From Pseudomonadota bacterium (lineage in GTDB: Bacteria; Desulfobacterota; Desulfobulbia; Desulfobulbales; SURF-16), in contig JAHJKA010000055.1 in assembly GCA_018822545.1 (NCBI GenBank), positions 1 to 64,000 on the forward strand: 64,000 bases of DNA. The letters are read 5' to 3'. Position numbers and translations under genes: made by a program. The notes beneath the pieces were generated by a model that worked only from the letters and a program-made list of their open reading frames with translations, was not told where the DNA came from and searched no databases. Shown here piece by piece: positions 1-8,507 of this stretch; positions within the stretch are counted from its first letter, which is position 1, and each line of letters opens with the position of its first letter.

Positions 1-317
1 AGCCACGGCTGGACAAAGGCCTTGTCAAATTCGGCAGGGGAAAAAACCCGCCGACAGGGCTCGCCGGTGGTGCCGCCGGTCTCTGAGAGAAGCAGGGTTG
101 ACAATTCGTTATGAAATCTACGGGGGATAAAATCCTGAAGGGGTCGCCTCCGTAGTTCACTGACCGCCATGACGCCCAGGCGATAAAAATCATCCCTACC
201 GGCAATCTCGGCCGCAACATCAAAACCTAAGAACTCTTGACGCTCCAGCCAGTATGGCGTGCCCTGCTCAGGGTCAAAATGGATGGCAAGGATTTCCCTT
301 ATATGGGTGTTCTTCAT
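1..317 (-). CDS. Acyl/aryl-activating enzyme (AMP-ligase family), 3' part missing
   Basis: Only the first ~105 residues are inside the window; the reading frame is open to the edge. The N-terminus reads MKNTHIREILAIHFDPEQGT and the motif SETGGTTGEP (about residues 78-87) is the Thr/Ser/Gly-rich ATP-binding loop of ANL adenylating enzymes, closest in style to phenylacetate-CoA ligase, CapK or LuxE-like proteins. Such enzymes activate a carboxylic acid as acyl-AMP and pass it to CoA or a carrier. The ATG overlaps the stop of the upstream RND gene as ATGA (314-317), so the two are translationally coupled. Together with the reductase and aminotransferase upstream it suggests conversion of an activated acid to an aldehyde and then an amine. 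The substrate is unknown. Confidence 0.75.
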   Translation of the reverse strand, partial: MKNTHIREILAIHFDPEQGTPYWLERQEFLGFDVAAEIAGRDDFYRLGVMAVSELRRRPLQDFIPRRFHNELSTLLLSETGGTTGEPCRRVFSPAEFDKAFVQPW

Positions 318-2296
318 CTCTCTTTTTTCCCGACAAGAAGAAGTACAGGCAACAAAAACAGATCGCAGATCAGAGCCAAAGCCAAGGCCCCGGAAATCAA
401 CAGCCCGAAGTTACGGAGCGGAATAAAGGGCGAGGCCAGAAATCCCAGAAATCCGGTGCCGGCCACCAGGGTTGTGGTAATGATGGCCGGCCCAACATGG
501 TCCAGGGCATTTTGCAGACGACGGGTGAGATCCAACCCCACCTCCTCACTGCGCAGGCGATGCAGAAAATGGATGGAGTCATCCACCACAATACCAAAGA
601 CGATACTGGCCACCGTGACCGTGGCCACACTCAAAGGAATCACCAACCAGCCCATGGCAGCAATAATAAAAAAGACTGGCAGGAAATTGGGAATAATAGC
701 CAGCAGACCATAGCGCAGGGAGCGCAGGGACAACCCCATAATCACCGAGATCGACAGAAAGGCAAAGGCAAAACTGTTCATCAGCGAGGAGAACAGGGCC
801 TTTTGACCACGGGTATAAAGCGGCACCGAACCTGTGACATAGGGCTGCGGTTGGTTGCCGAGATTTTTCTGGAGATACTCTTCAAGATCCTCGGCCAGGG
901 CTAAGGTGGGTTCCGAGGCTAGGGTTTTCATCAGAAACGTTGCCCGCTCCGGCCTTGCCGCCATCCCTTCCAGGGTGAGGATCCTGGGCAGCTGCAGGCC
1001 TGTTGCGGTGGTGGTGGTAACAACCTCGCCAGATTCAAAATAATAGAAGATATGGGTGATCACCGGATGTTTCTCCCCATAGTTCGCCATAATCTTCTGG
1101 AGTTCAACATTACTCAGCCTACTGCTCGCCAGATCAACCTCAAAGGGAGTCAGACCGAGGCCGGCCCCTTCAATGGCCTGATAATTTTGGCGAACCACGT
1201 CATCATCGTTAAAAAAATCGAGAATCAACGAACCAGTGCTGAGCCGGGCCAGGCCAAAACAGGCGATCAGGGTACACAGCAGAAAAATCGTCAGCAGCCC
1301 GTAACGAAAGCGATTAAGAGAGACAGCCATGGTGGCGGCAATGGAGACCGGTTTGCGCCCGCCAGCCTTAAAAAAGACTGCCATCAGGATGAAGGCGCTC
1401 AACAGGGCAAGCAGACTGGCCACCATGCCCCAGATCCCGAGCTGACGCACCGGCAGATAGCTGGACAAAGTAAGGGAGAGAAAACCGAAGGTGGTGGTAA
1501 TCCCGGAAAGCAGACAAGGCGGCGCCACCAGCGTAAAGAGATCAATACTAGTCTGATGCTCGTCATCCGGCACCTTGGCCACCAGATGGATGGCATGGGC
1601 GATACCCAGGATCATGGTAAGAGGTGGCAAGGCAAGAAGCACCATATTGAGGCGAACCCCGACCAGAGCCATGACCCCGGTTATCTGCAGGGCTGGCAGA
1701 AAACCACAGGCCAAGACAAGGAGAACATTATTAAGGTCACGGATAAAATACCAGACACCCAGGGCCAAAATCAGCAACACCACCGGAAAAAGGGTCTGGG
1801 TGGCCTGGGCGGAAAGACTGTCCAGCATGGCGGTGAGATACCAGACCCCGCCCAAAGAATAAGAGGTGTCGAATCTGCCGAGAACCTCCTCAACATCAGC
1901 CAGGAGGCCGTCCAGCTCCATTGGACCCATGTCGGTTCGAGGCATGACAAAAAACAGTCCCTTCTCTTTTTCGGTGCCCTCTTCCACCACCATGGCATGG
2001 ATGGCCCCGGCATTTACCTCAGCGCTTAAGGCCTCCTCAACATCTTCCATGACAAAAAGATCGGTACCGGGGAGATAGACGATCAGCGGATCGGTGATCT
2101 CATAGCGCCGGCCAAATTCCTGATACTGGAGCCAATGGACATCATCAGCCGACTGCCACACCTCCAGAGAATTATCCACCTGGCTACGCAGGGTAAACAA
2201 GGACAGGACCAGGGTCATCCCCAAGAAAAGAGCCAAGGTCAAAGTACGATGCCTGTTGAGCAGACAGGCAAAATTACGAAAGAAACCAGCCATCAT
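314..2296 (-). CDS. RND/MMPL-family transporter, probable lipid exporter
   Basis: About 660 residues, with the two-fold layout of the MMPL/HpnN-type RND proteins: one N-terminal membrane helix, a periplasmic loop, a group of helices, a second periplasmic loop and a second group of helices. The second half has the sequence GIVVDDSIHFLHRL, the usual acidic proton-relay segment. The corresponding first-half segment reads ILGIAHAIHLVAK and lacks the acidic pair. The family exports hydrophobic molecules such as hopanoids and mycobacterial lipids across the inner membrane. I chose the ATG at 2296 because it forms ATGA with the aminotransferase stop and follows a purine-rich AAGGAAGGG; an in-frame start 30 bases upstream is possible. 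No matching outer-membrane factor is visible here. Confidence 0.85.
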   Translation of the reverse strand: MMAGFFRNFACLLNRHRTLTLALFLGMTLVLSLFTLRSQVDNSLEVWQSADDVHWLQYQEFGRRYEITDPLIVYLPGTDLFVMEDVEEALSAEVNAGAIHAMVVEEGTEKEKGLFFVMPRTDMGPMELDGLLADVEEVLGRFDTSYSLGGVWYLTAMLDSLSAQATQTLFPVVLLILALGVWYFIRDLNNVLLVLACGFLPALQITGVMALVGVRLNMVLLALPPLTMILGIAHAIHLVAKVPDDEHQTSIDLFTLVAPPCLLSGITTTFGFLSLTLSSYLPVRQLGIWGMVASLLALLSAFILMAVFFKAGGRKPVSIAATMAVSLNRFRYGLLTIFLLCTLIACFGLARLSTGSLILDFFNDDDVVRQNYQAIEGAGLGLTPFEVDLASSRLSNVELQKIMANYGEKHPVITHIFYYFESGEVVTTTTATGLQLPRILTLEGMAARPERATFLMKTLASEPTLALAEDLEEYLQKNLGNQPQPYVTGSVPLYTRGQKALFSSLMNSFAFAFLSISVIMGLSLRSLRYGLLAIIPNFLPVFFIIAAMGWLVIPLSVATVTVASIVFGIVVDDSIHFLHRLRSEEVGLDLTRRLQNALDHVGPAIITTTLVAGTGFLGFLASPFIPLRNFGLLISGALALALICDLFLLPVLLLVGKKER

Positions 2297-3753
2297 CCCT
2301 TCCTTTTCAAAATCGAACCCGCCCAAGGCGTGATAAATTTTAAACCAGCTGAACCTATGGCATGGTTGACTCTACTTTTAACCAGGTCCTTTGGGCCCTG
2401 ACTGAGAATATTATCAAGGGCGCCGATGAAGTAATCAATTTCATTCTCCGTGACGATGAGCGGTGGATAGACCCGGAGCACCGAGCGGTTATTGAGCATC
2501 AGGGTACCAAGGATACCATGTTGCTTTAAAAGAGCAGCAGCCACCATGCCAGGCAGATGCTCTTTTAAAACATTGCGCAGACCAGGAATCTTAGCGGGTA
2601 GATACTGGGCCTTATCAACCACATGCTCATCAAATTCAATGCCCACCATGAGTCCCCTGCCTCGTACGTCCCGAATCCAGTCTGGATGTTTGTCCTTCAT
2701 GGCCCGCAGACCAGCAAGGAGCCTGTCGCCTAATTGTTTGGCACGCTGGCTCAAATTTTCCTGGTCGCAAACCTCCAGGGCCGCCATGGCAGCGGCGCAA
2801 CTGGTGGTCCGGCCACCAAAGGTTGAGGTCTGCACCAGACAGTCGTGGGGATTGTCATAGGCGGTCTCAAAAACCTTGGTGGTGGCGATGGTGGCGCCGA
2901 TGGAGGCCAGACCTCCGCCCAGTGACTTGGCGATAACCAGCAGATCCGGCACCACCCCTTCCTGCTCACAGGCAAACATGGTGCCGGTGCGACACATACC
3001 GGTCTGGATCTCATCAAGGATGAGCAACACCCCGTAGCGATTACAGATCTCGCGGACCTGGCGCAGATAGCCATCCGGCGGGACAATGACCCCTGCCTCC
3101 CCCTGAATAGGCTCAAGGATGACGGCAGCCACTGACTCATCACCTTTTTGTTGAAGATTGTAGAGCAAAAGCTCAATGGCCTCAGCATCGCCGAAGGGAA
3201 CGGTTTTACCTGGCAGCAGGGGGAAATATTCCCGCAATTTTTGACCACCGGTGACAGACAAGGCCCCCAGAGTTTTGCCATGCAGGGAATTTTCCGCATA
3301 GATAAACATGGACCGTTTCCCTTTAAAATAGCGGGCCGCAAGCTTCAGGGCAGCCTCCACAGCCTCGGCCCCTGAATTACAGAAATAGAAACGGTCAAGG
3401 CTGCCGGGGGTAAGCAGACTCAAATTATGGGCCAGACAGGCAGCATAGGGCGACAGAAGTTCCTTAGACAAATCCACCTTATCCTTAGTGAGCACATCAA
3501 GGATAGCCGCCTTGACTACCGGATGGTTATGACCAAGGTTTAGGGCACCATAGGAAGAGACAAAATCAAGAATCTCACGCCCTGTGCCATCAATAATGGT
3601 AGTACCCTGGGCAGAACGGGGCTGAATGCTCGTGTACTCACCCATTTCCAGCAGGGCCACCAGACCAGGATTGATATGTTTTTTAAAGAGATCAACACAT
3701 TCCTTGTAGGGCTTTTTTTCAACATCCTGCAAAGCAATCCAATTCTTTCTCAT
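2293..3753 (-). CDS. Class III PLP-dependent aminotransferase (putrescine/ornithine-aminotransferase-like)
   Basis: 486 residues. Class III aminotransferase signatures are clear: FCNSGAEAVEAALKLAAR for the PLP phosphate region, LILDEIQTGMCRTG for the cofactor aspartate, and VIAKSLGGG with the Schiff-base lysine. A C-terminal extension (about the last 30 residues) goes beyond the usual fold. The nearest well-known relatives use putrescine, ornithine or other omega-amines, but in this operon, directly after a fatty-acyl-type reductase, amination of a long-chain aldehyde is an attractive alternative (inference). Start at 3753 follows GAGGAT at a good spacing. It lies 31 bases after the reductase and overlaps the transporter by four bases. 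Confidence 0.88.
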   Translation of the reverse strand: MRKNWIALQDVEKKPYKECVDLFKKHINPGLVALLEMGEYTSIQPRSAQGTTIIDGTGREILDFVSSYGALNLGHNHPVVKAAILDVLTKDKVDLSKELLSPYAACLAHNLSLLTPGSLDRFYFCNSGAEAVEAALKLAARYFKGKRSMFIYAENSLHGKTLGALSVTGGQKLREYFPLLPGKTVPFGDAEAIELLLYNLQQKGDESVAAVILEPIQGEAGVIVPPDGYLRQVREICNRYGVLLILDEIQTGMCRTGTMFACEQEGVVPDLLVIAKSLGGGLASIGATIATTKVFETAYDNPHDCLVQTSTFGGRTTSCAAAMAALEVCDQENLSQRAKQLGDRLLAGLRAMKDKHPDWIRDVRGRGLMVGIEFDEHVVDKAQYLPAKIPGLRNVLKEHLPGMVAAALLKQHGILGTLMLNNRSVLRVYPPLIVTENEIDYFIGALDNILSQGPKDLVKSRVNHAIGSAGLKFITPWAGSILKRKG

Positions 3754-3784
3754 GGGCTTATCCTCGTAGTCACTCTAAAAAAAT

Positions 3785-5221
3785 CTATGCTACCAAATAG
3801 GGACGGCGTTGAAAAAACTCTTCCAGGGCCGTGGCTGTCCGCAGGGCCTCCATGGTGTTACCTTCCATGGCAATATTGCCATCAAAAAAACCGCGCTGGG
3901 GTGAAAGGCGGCCACTGACCACCTGCAAGAAGATCTCCGGACGCACCTTATAGCCAAAAGCACCCTCACCATGGCTGATGATTGCCGCCAGACAGCCATT
4001 CTTGACAACCAAACTCCGGCGCGCTGAACCACCCACCTCAAGCCAGAATGTACAGGTAAGAGAGACAAGGTTGGCAATGAGTTGCTGACCAATGATGGCA
4101 GGCAGAAACTGCTCAAAATAATCCTCAATTTCCTGGCGCTCCTGCCCGGCAATATCGTGTTCTGACTTGCCCTCATTCTTGCAAGCCAAAAAGAAGCTAA
4201 AGGCCTGCAAAAGTTCCTCAGCCTCAACGGATGTGCAAAAACTTTTCCCCATCACCCCTTCAAAAGAGCGCCGATCAAAAAGCACTGACAAATCAAGATA
4301 GGGGGCATACATGGCCGTCTTGCGGGCGATAATCCGTTCCGGCTGACTTGGCGGCAGTGTAACAAACACATCCTCAGCTACCAACTCCGCAACTTTACGA
4401 CCAAAAGCTTCATTAAACACATCCTCAAGTAAACTGTTAGCACAGGGCGTATGGCAGACAACATGATAGGTTTTACCAGTGATATCCGGAGATTGAGAGA
4501 TATGCAACAGGGCTTTTGTGACGTCATCATCAAAGATAAAGGGCAGATGACAGGAGTGCTGGCCCTCAATCCTGATGGCGGATGTTTTGCCAGTCTGCAT
4601 TTTGCTGGTCAGGAGGATGCGAAAAACCGCATCGAGAAAAATGAAAGGGCCAAAGGTATTAACAGAATTTTGTGAGGGCTGCCGTTCAAGAATAATACTG
4701 GGCCGATAGATGGTGACAGCTGTATCGCCTGACGTAATACGTTCATGAAGCCAGCGCTCTGCCCGGAACTTGCTTTCCTCATAACCATTACGAAACTGCT
4801 GACCGCAATCAAGATCATCTTCAGCAAATATACCGGGATGGGTGCCACAAACAAAGGCGGTGGAAACATGGTGGAGATGGGCACCAGCCTCTTGAGCCAA
4901 AGCGTAAACATTTTTTACCCCATTAATATTAACCGCTTCATAATCAGCCAGAGCCTTGCTTTTAAAATCAGTACGGGCAGCAAGATGAAAAATCCCTCGG
5001 ATAGAAAGACAGAGCTCCCGGTAGACTGCTTCGTCAAGACCAAGCAGTGGTAAAGAAACATCCCCCTGCAGATATTCGATATCCGCCAAAGCACCAGCTT
5101 CTGCAAAGGGCATGATCTGACGACTCAGGGCAACAACCTTCTTCCCGGCAGCAGCAAGGGCCCTGACCAGGGGGCGTCCCACCACACCCGTTGCACCGGT
5201 AACAAGAATGGTTTCAACCAT
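3785..5221 (-). CDS. NAD(P)-dependent reductase (extended SDR, fatty-acyl-reductase-like) with SCP2-like C-terminal domain
   Basis: 478 residues. Residues 5-12 carry the Rossmann fingerprint TGATGVVG; the catalytic Ser/Thr segment HVSTAFV and the YEESK (YxxxK) motif follow, as in NAD_binding_4 thioester/acyl-CoA reductases and male-sterility-type proteins. The final ~120 residues end in FFDGNIAMEGNTMEAL, which resembles SCP2/sterol-carrier domains that hold lipid chains. The combination suggests a reductase acting on a bound acyl chain. The ATG overlaps the previous stop as TAATG, so the two genes are translationally coupled. The aldehyde product would be a natural substrate for the next gene's aminotransferase. 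The exact reaction is inferred, not shown. Confidence 0.75.
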   Translation of the reverse strand: MVETILVTGATGVVGRPLVRALAAAGKKVVALSRQIMPFAEAGALADIEYLQGDVSLPLLGLDEAVYRELCLSIRGIFHLAARTDFKSKALADYEAVNINGVKNVYALAQEAGAHLHHVSTAFVCGTHPGIFAEDDLDCGQQFRNGYEESKFRAERWLHERITSGDTAVTIYRPSIILERQPSQNSVNTFGPFIFLDAVFRILLTSKMQTGKTSAIRIEGQHSCHLPFIFDDDVTKALLHISQSPDITGKTYHVVCHTPCANSLLEDVFNEAFGRKVAELVAEDVFVTLPPSQPERIIARKTAMYAPYLDLSVLFDRRSFEGVMGKSFCTSVEAEELLQAFSFFLACKNEGKSEHDIAGQERQEIEDYFEQFLPAIIGQQLIANLVSLTCTFWLEVGGSARRSLVVKNGCLAAIISHGEGAFGYKVRPEIFLQVVSGRLSPQRGFFDGNIAMEGNTMEALRTATALEEFFQRRPYLVA

Positions 5222-6429
5222 TAATCAACCACCTGCAGAGCGGCCTGCTCCTGCCAAAGACGAACGGCATCCCGCGATTCAGTAACCGACGGAATCTCCT
5301 CAACCAGATTGCGCAGATTTCTGGCCATATTGGCAATGTATTGTTCCTTTAACGCTTCGTCATTGTAGGTCAAGCACTTGCGACTCCAGGCCAGACAATG
5401 ACCGCAGGCCGTACAACCCAACCGGCATTGCGGTTTACGCCGGGCAAAAAAAGCCAGAAAACCATCCAAGGCCTGATTATCGATAATGACATCCAGAGGG
5501 GGCAGTTTCGTGCCATCTTGATTTTCACGAAAGGCCAGCCAGTGGGGCCAACCAAGAAGATCAAGCAGGTTACCGGAGAACTCCTGGGCAAGATAACTTC
5601 GGCAAAGACGAAGTATCTCAGCAGCAGGCAGACCACGACCGGCAATCTTGAAATAGTTTATTCCGGTTTCCTCCCAGAGATACAAATCCTCGGGCCGGAT
5701 CCAGGGGCTTTTCAAGAACTCGCCTTCGTTCTGAAGTTTCTGCAGAAAGCACCAGTTGAGATAATATTGGTTGTAAGGAATACCGGCCCCGCCGCGCAGA
5801 TGGCTCTGCGAACCCATGGAGGCCACGCAATAATGATTATATTTAAAGTGACACTGGCTGATGCAGACCGGATTGACAATCACCTCAAGAGGCACTTGGC
5901 TTGCCGCGCAGGCCGCTTCAAGAAACTGAAAATCCCGATTCACCTCAACATCAAGAACCACCCGCTTGGCACCGGCAGCTCGATACTGTTCAATGCCGGC
6001 CAGGGCTCCCACATAGCCGATGGTGGACGTGACCACCTCGAGCTGCGGGAATTTTCGACTGATGATCTCGACAAGATAGGGAATGGCCACCGTTACCGAA
6101 GCAACACCGCAATCAACCAGAAAACCAAGCAACTCCTCAAGATTCTTTCTGCCCTCGTGGGTGTATTCCATATTGGCATAACTAGGGGCGTTAAACAGAT
6201 AATTAAAGACAATGCCCCGCTCCGTGGCCTCGCTGACATGGCGAGCAAACTGGCTGCGATTTACAGCCGGCAGATATTTAGCGGGCCGAGCCGAGTTAAA
6301 GGCTCCCTCCTGAAAAGAGCCATAAATCTCATAAATCTGACCGCCACTATCGGCGAACTCTGCATTCAATGCAGCAAGGCCATCTAAAAAATCTGTGGTA
6401 AAAGGGGTGGGGACCGTGAATTTCCGCAT
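5221..6429 (-). CDS. U32-peptidase-family protein, probable Fe-S protein (UbiU/UbiV-like superfamily)
   Basis: 402 residues. It has the TIM-barrel-like pattern of the U32 family (COG0826), with a cysteine group PVCISQCHFKYNHYC near residues 190-204 and a second group CRLGCTACGHC near 330-340. Characterised U32 members UbiU/UbiV (O2-independent ubiquinone hydroxylation), TrhP and RlhA bind or are predicted to bind a 4Fe-4S cluster through conserved cysteines and act in anaerobic hydroxylation. Whether this one hydroxylates a lipid or precursor is inference from its place between a cytochrome and a reductase. Start ATG at 6429, four bases after the cytochrome stop codon, with a weak GATGAG Shine-Dalgarno sequence. 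Confidence 0.75.
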   Translation of the reverse strand: MRKFTVPTPFTTDFLDGLAALNAEFADSGGQIYEIYGSFQEGAFNSARPAKYLPAVNRSQFARHVSEATERGIVFNYLFNAPSYANMEYTHEGRKNLEELLGFLVDCGVASVTVAIPYLVEIISRKFPQLEVVTSTIGYVGALAGIEQYRAAGAKRVVLDVEVNRDFQFLEAACAASQVPLEVIVNPVCISQCHFKYNHYCVASMGSQSHLRGGAGIPYNQYYLNWCFLQKLQNEGEFLKSPWIRPEDLYLWEETGINYFKIAGRGLPAAEILRLCRSYLAQEFSGNLLDLLGWPHWLAFRENQDGTKLPPLDVIIDNQALDGFLAFFARRKPQCRLGCTACGHCLAWSRKCLTYNDEALKEQYIANMARNLRNLVEEIPSVTESRDAVRLWQEQAALQVVD

Positions 6430-6432
6430 GAA

Positions 6433-7446
6433 TTATCTCATCTTCTCCGCAGACAGGGAGATAGTTTTGGCTAAAAGAAGAATGGCCGGCGTGGAACCAG
6501 CCAAGGTGGTATGGCGCTCAAGTCTGATTTCCAGACTATCAACATGCTGAAGGGTATCGGCAAGAGCAATTGTGATTCTTTTCACATCACCATTCATCAG
6601 GGGCATCTGTTCATTACTGACTATAGCAACATTTTCACCAAGCACCTTCTTTGCCTGTAATAAGCGAACCGTCACCTTAATATTTTTTTCACCAAAGGTG
6701 CCAGTGGGTAAATTATGGGGCAAATTATTTGTAATCGCGATCTCTACCCTGCCTTTTGGTAGCGTTTGCTCAAGACCAAGAACGGCCAGATGAATGGAAC
6801 CAAAAGCAAGCTCCATCTTGTCTAAAGAAATCCCATGACTTCGGGTGGAAACCTCATCTTCAAAGGCAACCAAGGCGTTGGAGAAAAAATTGGTGCCTTG
6901 ACTGGCTGTTCGCTGCCTGGGGGCGGCATGGCAGGCCAGACAGGTCGGCACCTCTTTTCGCTCAGCAATGACCTGGTATTCGTCATAGGTTTCGCCATGG
7001 CAGGCCGCGCATATTTCAACGCTGAGATAAAAGCCATCCTCATCCTGAACCGGATGAGGGTGCAAGAGGGCGGATGATTTATGGGGCCCATGCATCCTGC
7101 CTTGGGAGAGATGACAACTGATACAGGAGACACCCTCGTCGCGGTTAAAGGATCGTGCCTCGGTGTTGCCCTGACGGATCTCTAAGGGAGCATGACAGCC
7201 GAGACACTCCTCACCCCCACCAGCTTGGAATGCTTCCTGAAAAGAAACGTTCTGATAGGCATGGGCATGGGCGGAATCAGACCACTCATTAAATTGAAGG
7301 ACATGGCAGGAACCACAGTCAGCAGCCTTGGGCCCCTCTTTTTTGTCCTCTTGGTAGGTGGTGAGGTGTTGGAAGGAAGCGCAGCCGCCACTACAGGCCA
7401 GCCAAAGCGCCGTCAGCAGAATTTTTTTTAGATAATTTTTCAACAA
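6433..7446 (-). CDS. Multihaem cytochrome c lipoprotein (five CxxCH motifs)
   Basis: 337 residues. The N-terminus is a lipoprotein signal (basic KNYLKK, hydrophobic stretch, cysteine in LWLAC or a few residues later), so it is probably anchored in a membrane and faces the periplasm. Five haem c sites are visible: CGSCH, CLGCH, CISCH, CAACH and CLACH, all in the first ~180 residues, with extra histidines as possible sixth ligands. The spacing recalls cytochrome c554/NrfH-type multihaem proteins. The C-terminal third has no haem site and looks beta-rich. The only in-frame start before a stop codon upstream is TTG at 7446, which suggests modest translation. It is the first gene of the 7446-1 operon; it may supply or take electrons for the U32-family protein, which is inference. 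Confidence 0.85.
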   Translation of the reverse strand: MLKNYLKKILLTALWLACSGGCASFQHLTTYQEDKKEGPKAADCGSCHVLQFNEWSDSAHAHAYQNVSFQEAFQAGGGEECLGCHAPLEIRQGNTEARSFNRDEGVSCISCHLSQGRMHGPHKSSALLHPHPVQDEDGFYLSVEICAACHGETYDEYQVIAERKEVPTCLACHAAPRQRTASQGTNFFSNALVAFEDEVSTRSHGISLDKMELAFGSIHLAVLGLEQTLPKGRVEIAITNNLPHNLPTGTFGEKNIKVTVRLLQAKKVLGENVAIVSNEQMPLMNGDVKRITIALADTLQHVDSLEIRLERHTTLAGSTPAILLLAKTISLSAEKMR

Positions 7447-7666
7447 TATCTTCTTTCAGAGAAATGACGAGACTAAAGACCTACCGCAAGCACTTGATGA
7501 TCTTTTACCGTTATCATGGGTGCAACGACAAGGAGAAAGTCTTACAGGTTCCTTGTTTTTTATAATACAAAAAATGTTTCTCCCCCTTATCAAATATGCA
7601 TATAATAACCTATCACACGATACCCAAGAGCCGCCAAACTTACTTTCATTCCATATGGAGATTGCC

Positions 7667-8287
7667 ATGAAGAAAAGAATTTTCCCTTTAATATTGCTTC
7701 TTCTTGTCACACCGGCATTTGCTGGGGCTGACGGTTGGTCCGGCAATGTTAATGCCCTTTTGGGTGTCAAAATGCTCGACGATAGTGATTGGGGAGATTT
7801 TGACAACCAGATCGAAGCAGGGGTGATGGCTGATTTCAGCAGGGATTCATGGCCGCTGAGCCTGAGCGCCAATCTCCTCTATTCAAGCGACAGTAACTCC
7901 GACTATCACGACAACGAAATTAACGATACCTACTACTATACCTATTATGCCGAAGATGCCACCACGGTGGAGCTCAATCTTGGGGTGAAAAAAATCTGGC
8001 CTCTGACTGATCGTTTTAATGTGTATGTCGCGGGTGGACTTGCCGTCATCTATGGCGAGATGGAAATCACCCGAGCCAACAATCTCTCCGGAACCTACCG
8101 CGATTCCGACAACGAGGATGATACCGGCTATGGAGGCTGGGGGGCGGTGGGCGGCTATGTCACCCTTACCCGTCATATCAATGTGGGGCTGGATCTACGA
8201 TACTCCTCAGCCGAAATCGACATGTATAATGAAGAGATTGATGCTGGCGGTTTCCATGCCGGCCTACTGGTGGGTTACGCCTGGTAA
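7667..8287 (+). CDS. Small outer-membrane beta-barrel protein
   Basis: 206 residues starting MKKRIFPLILLLLVTPAFAG, a classical Sec signal peptide with AxA cleavage near residue 20. The rest alternates polar and aromatic residues, is rich in Tyr, Asp and Gly, and ends with aromatic Trp (VGYAW), the usual terminal signature of outer-membrane barrels. The size suggests an eight-stranded OmpA/OmpW-like porin-type barrel. ATG 7667 was chosen over an earlier in-frame start at 7520 because a TGGAG sequence lies six bases before it and the signal peptide begins there. It is divergent from the cytochrome operon and ends at a clear hairpin terminator. Function unknown. Confidence 0.8.
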   Translation: MKKRIFPLILLLLVTPAFAGADGWSGNVNALLGVKMLDDSDWGDFDNQIEAGVMADFSRDSWPLSLSANLLYSSDSNSDYHDNEINDTYYYTYYAEDATTVELNLGVKKIWPLTDRFNVYVAGGLAVIYGEMEITRANNLSGTYRDSDNEDDTGYGGWGAVGGYVTLTRHINVGLDLRYSSAEIDMYNEEIDAGGFHAGLLVGYAW

Positions 8288-8348
8288 CGACAAGAAACAG
8301 AACCAATATGTTTAGTGTATAAACATTAGACAGTACACAATTTTGCAT

Positions 8349-8391
8349 AAAGAAAAGGCGGCCAGGATAAATTTCTGACCGCCTTTTCTTT
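8349..8391. terminator. Bidirectional rho-independent terminator
   Basis: Arms 8349-8363 and 8377-8391 form a near-perfect stem (AAAGAAAAGGCGGCC paired with GACCGCCTTTTCTTT) with A-rich sequence on one side and T-rich on the other. It lies between the converging ends of the small outer-membrane protein gene and the sugar-transferase gene and can serve both. Confidence 0.85.
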
Positions 8392-8507
8392 ATGGACACT
8401 ACACACCTGGGGCAATGAAAGCAGTTTCTTATGCCTTTTGGCAACATCGCAAAGCGCTCAAAAATGCACATTGCCGATAGCAACCAACATCCCCTACAAC
8501 TGAAATC

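Noticed and set aside
1052-2029. Long open frame on the plus strand opposite the RND gene
   Set aside because: Fully inside a well-supported gene; low-complexity Gln/Lys-rich product and no ribosome-binding site.
5398-6387. Open frame of 329 codons opposite the U32 gene
   Set aside because: Antisense shadow; the U32 family motifs on the minus strand are decisive.
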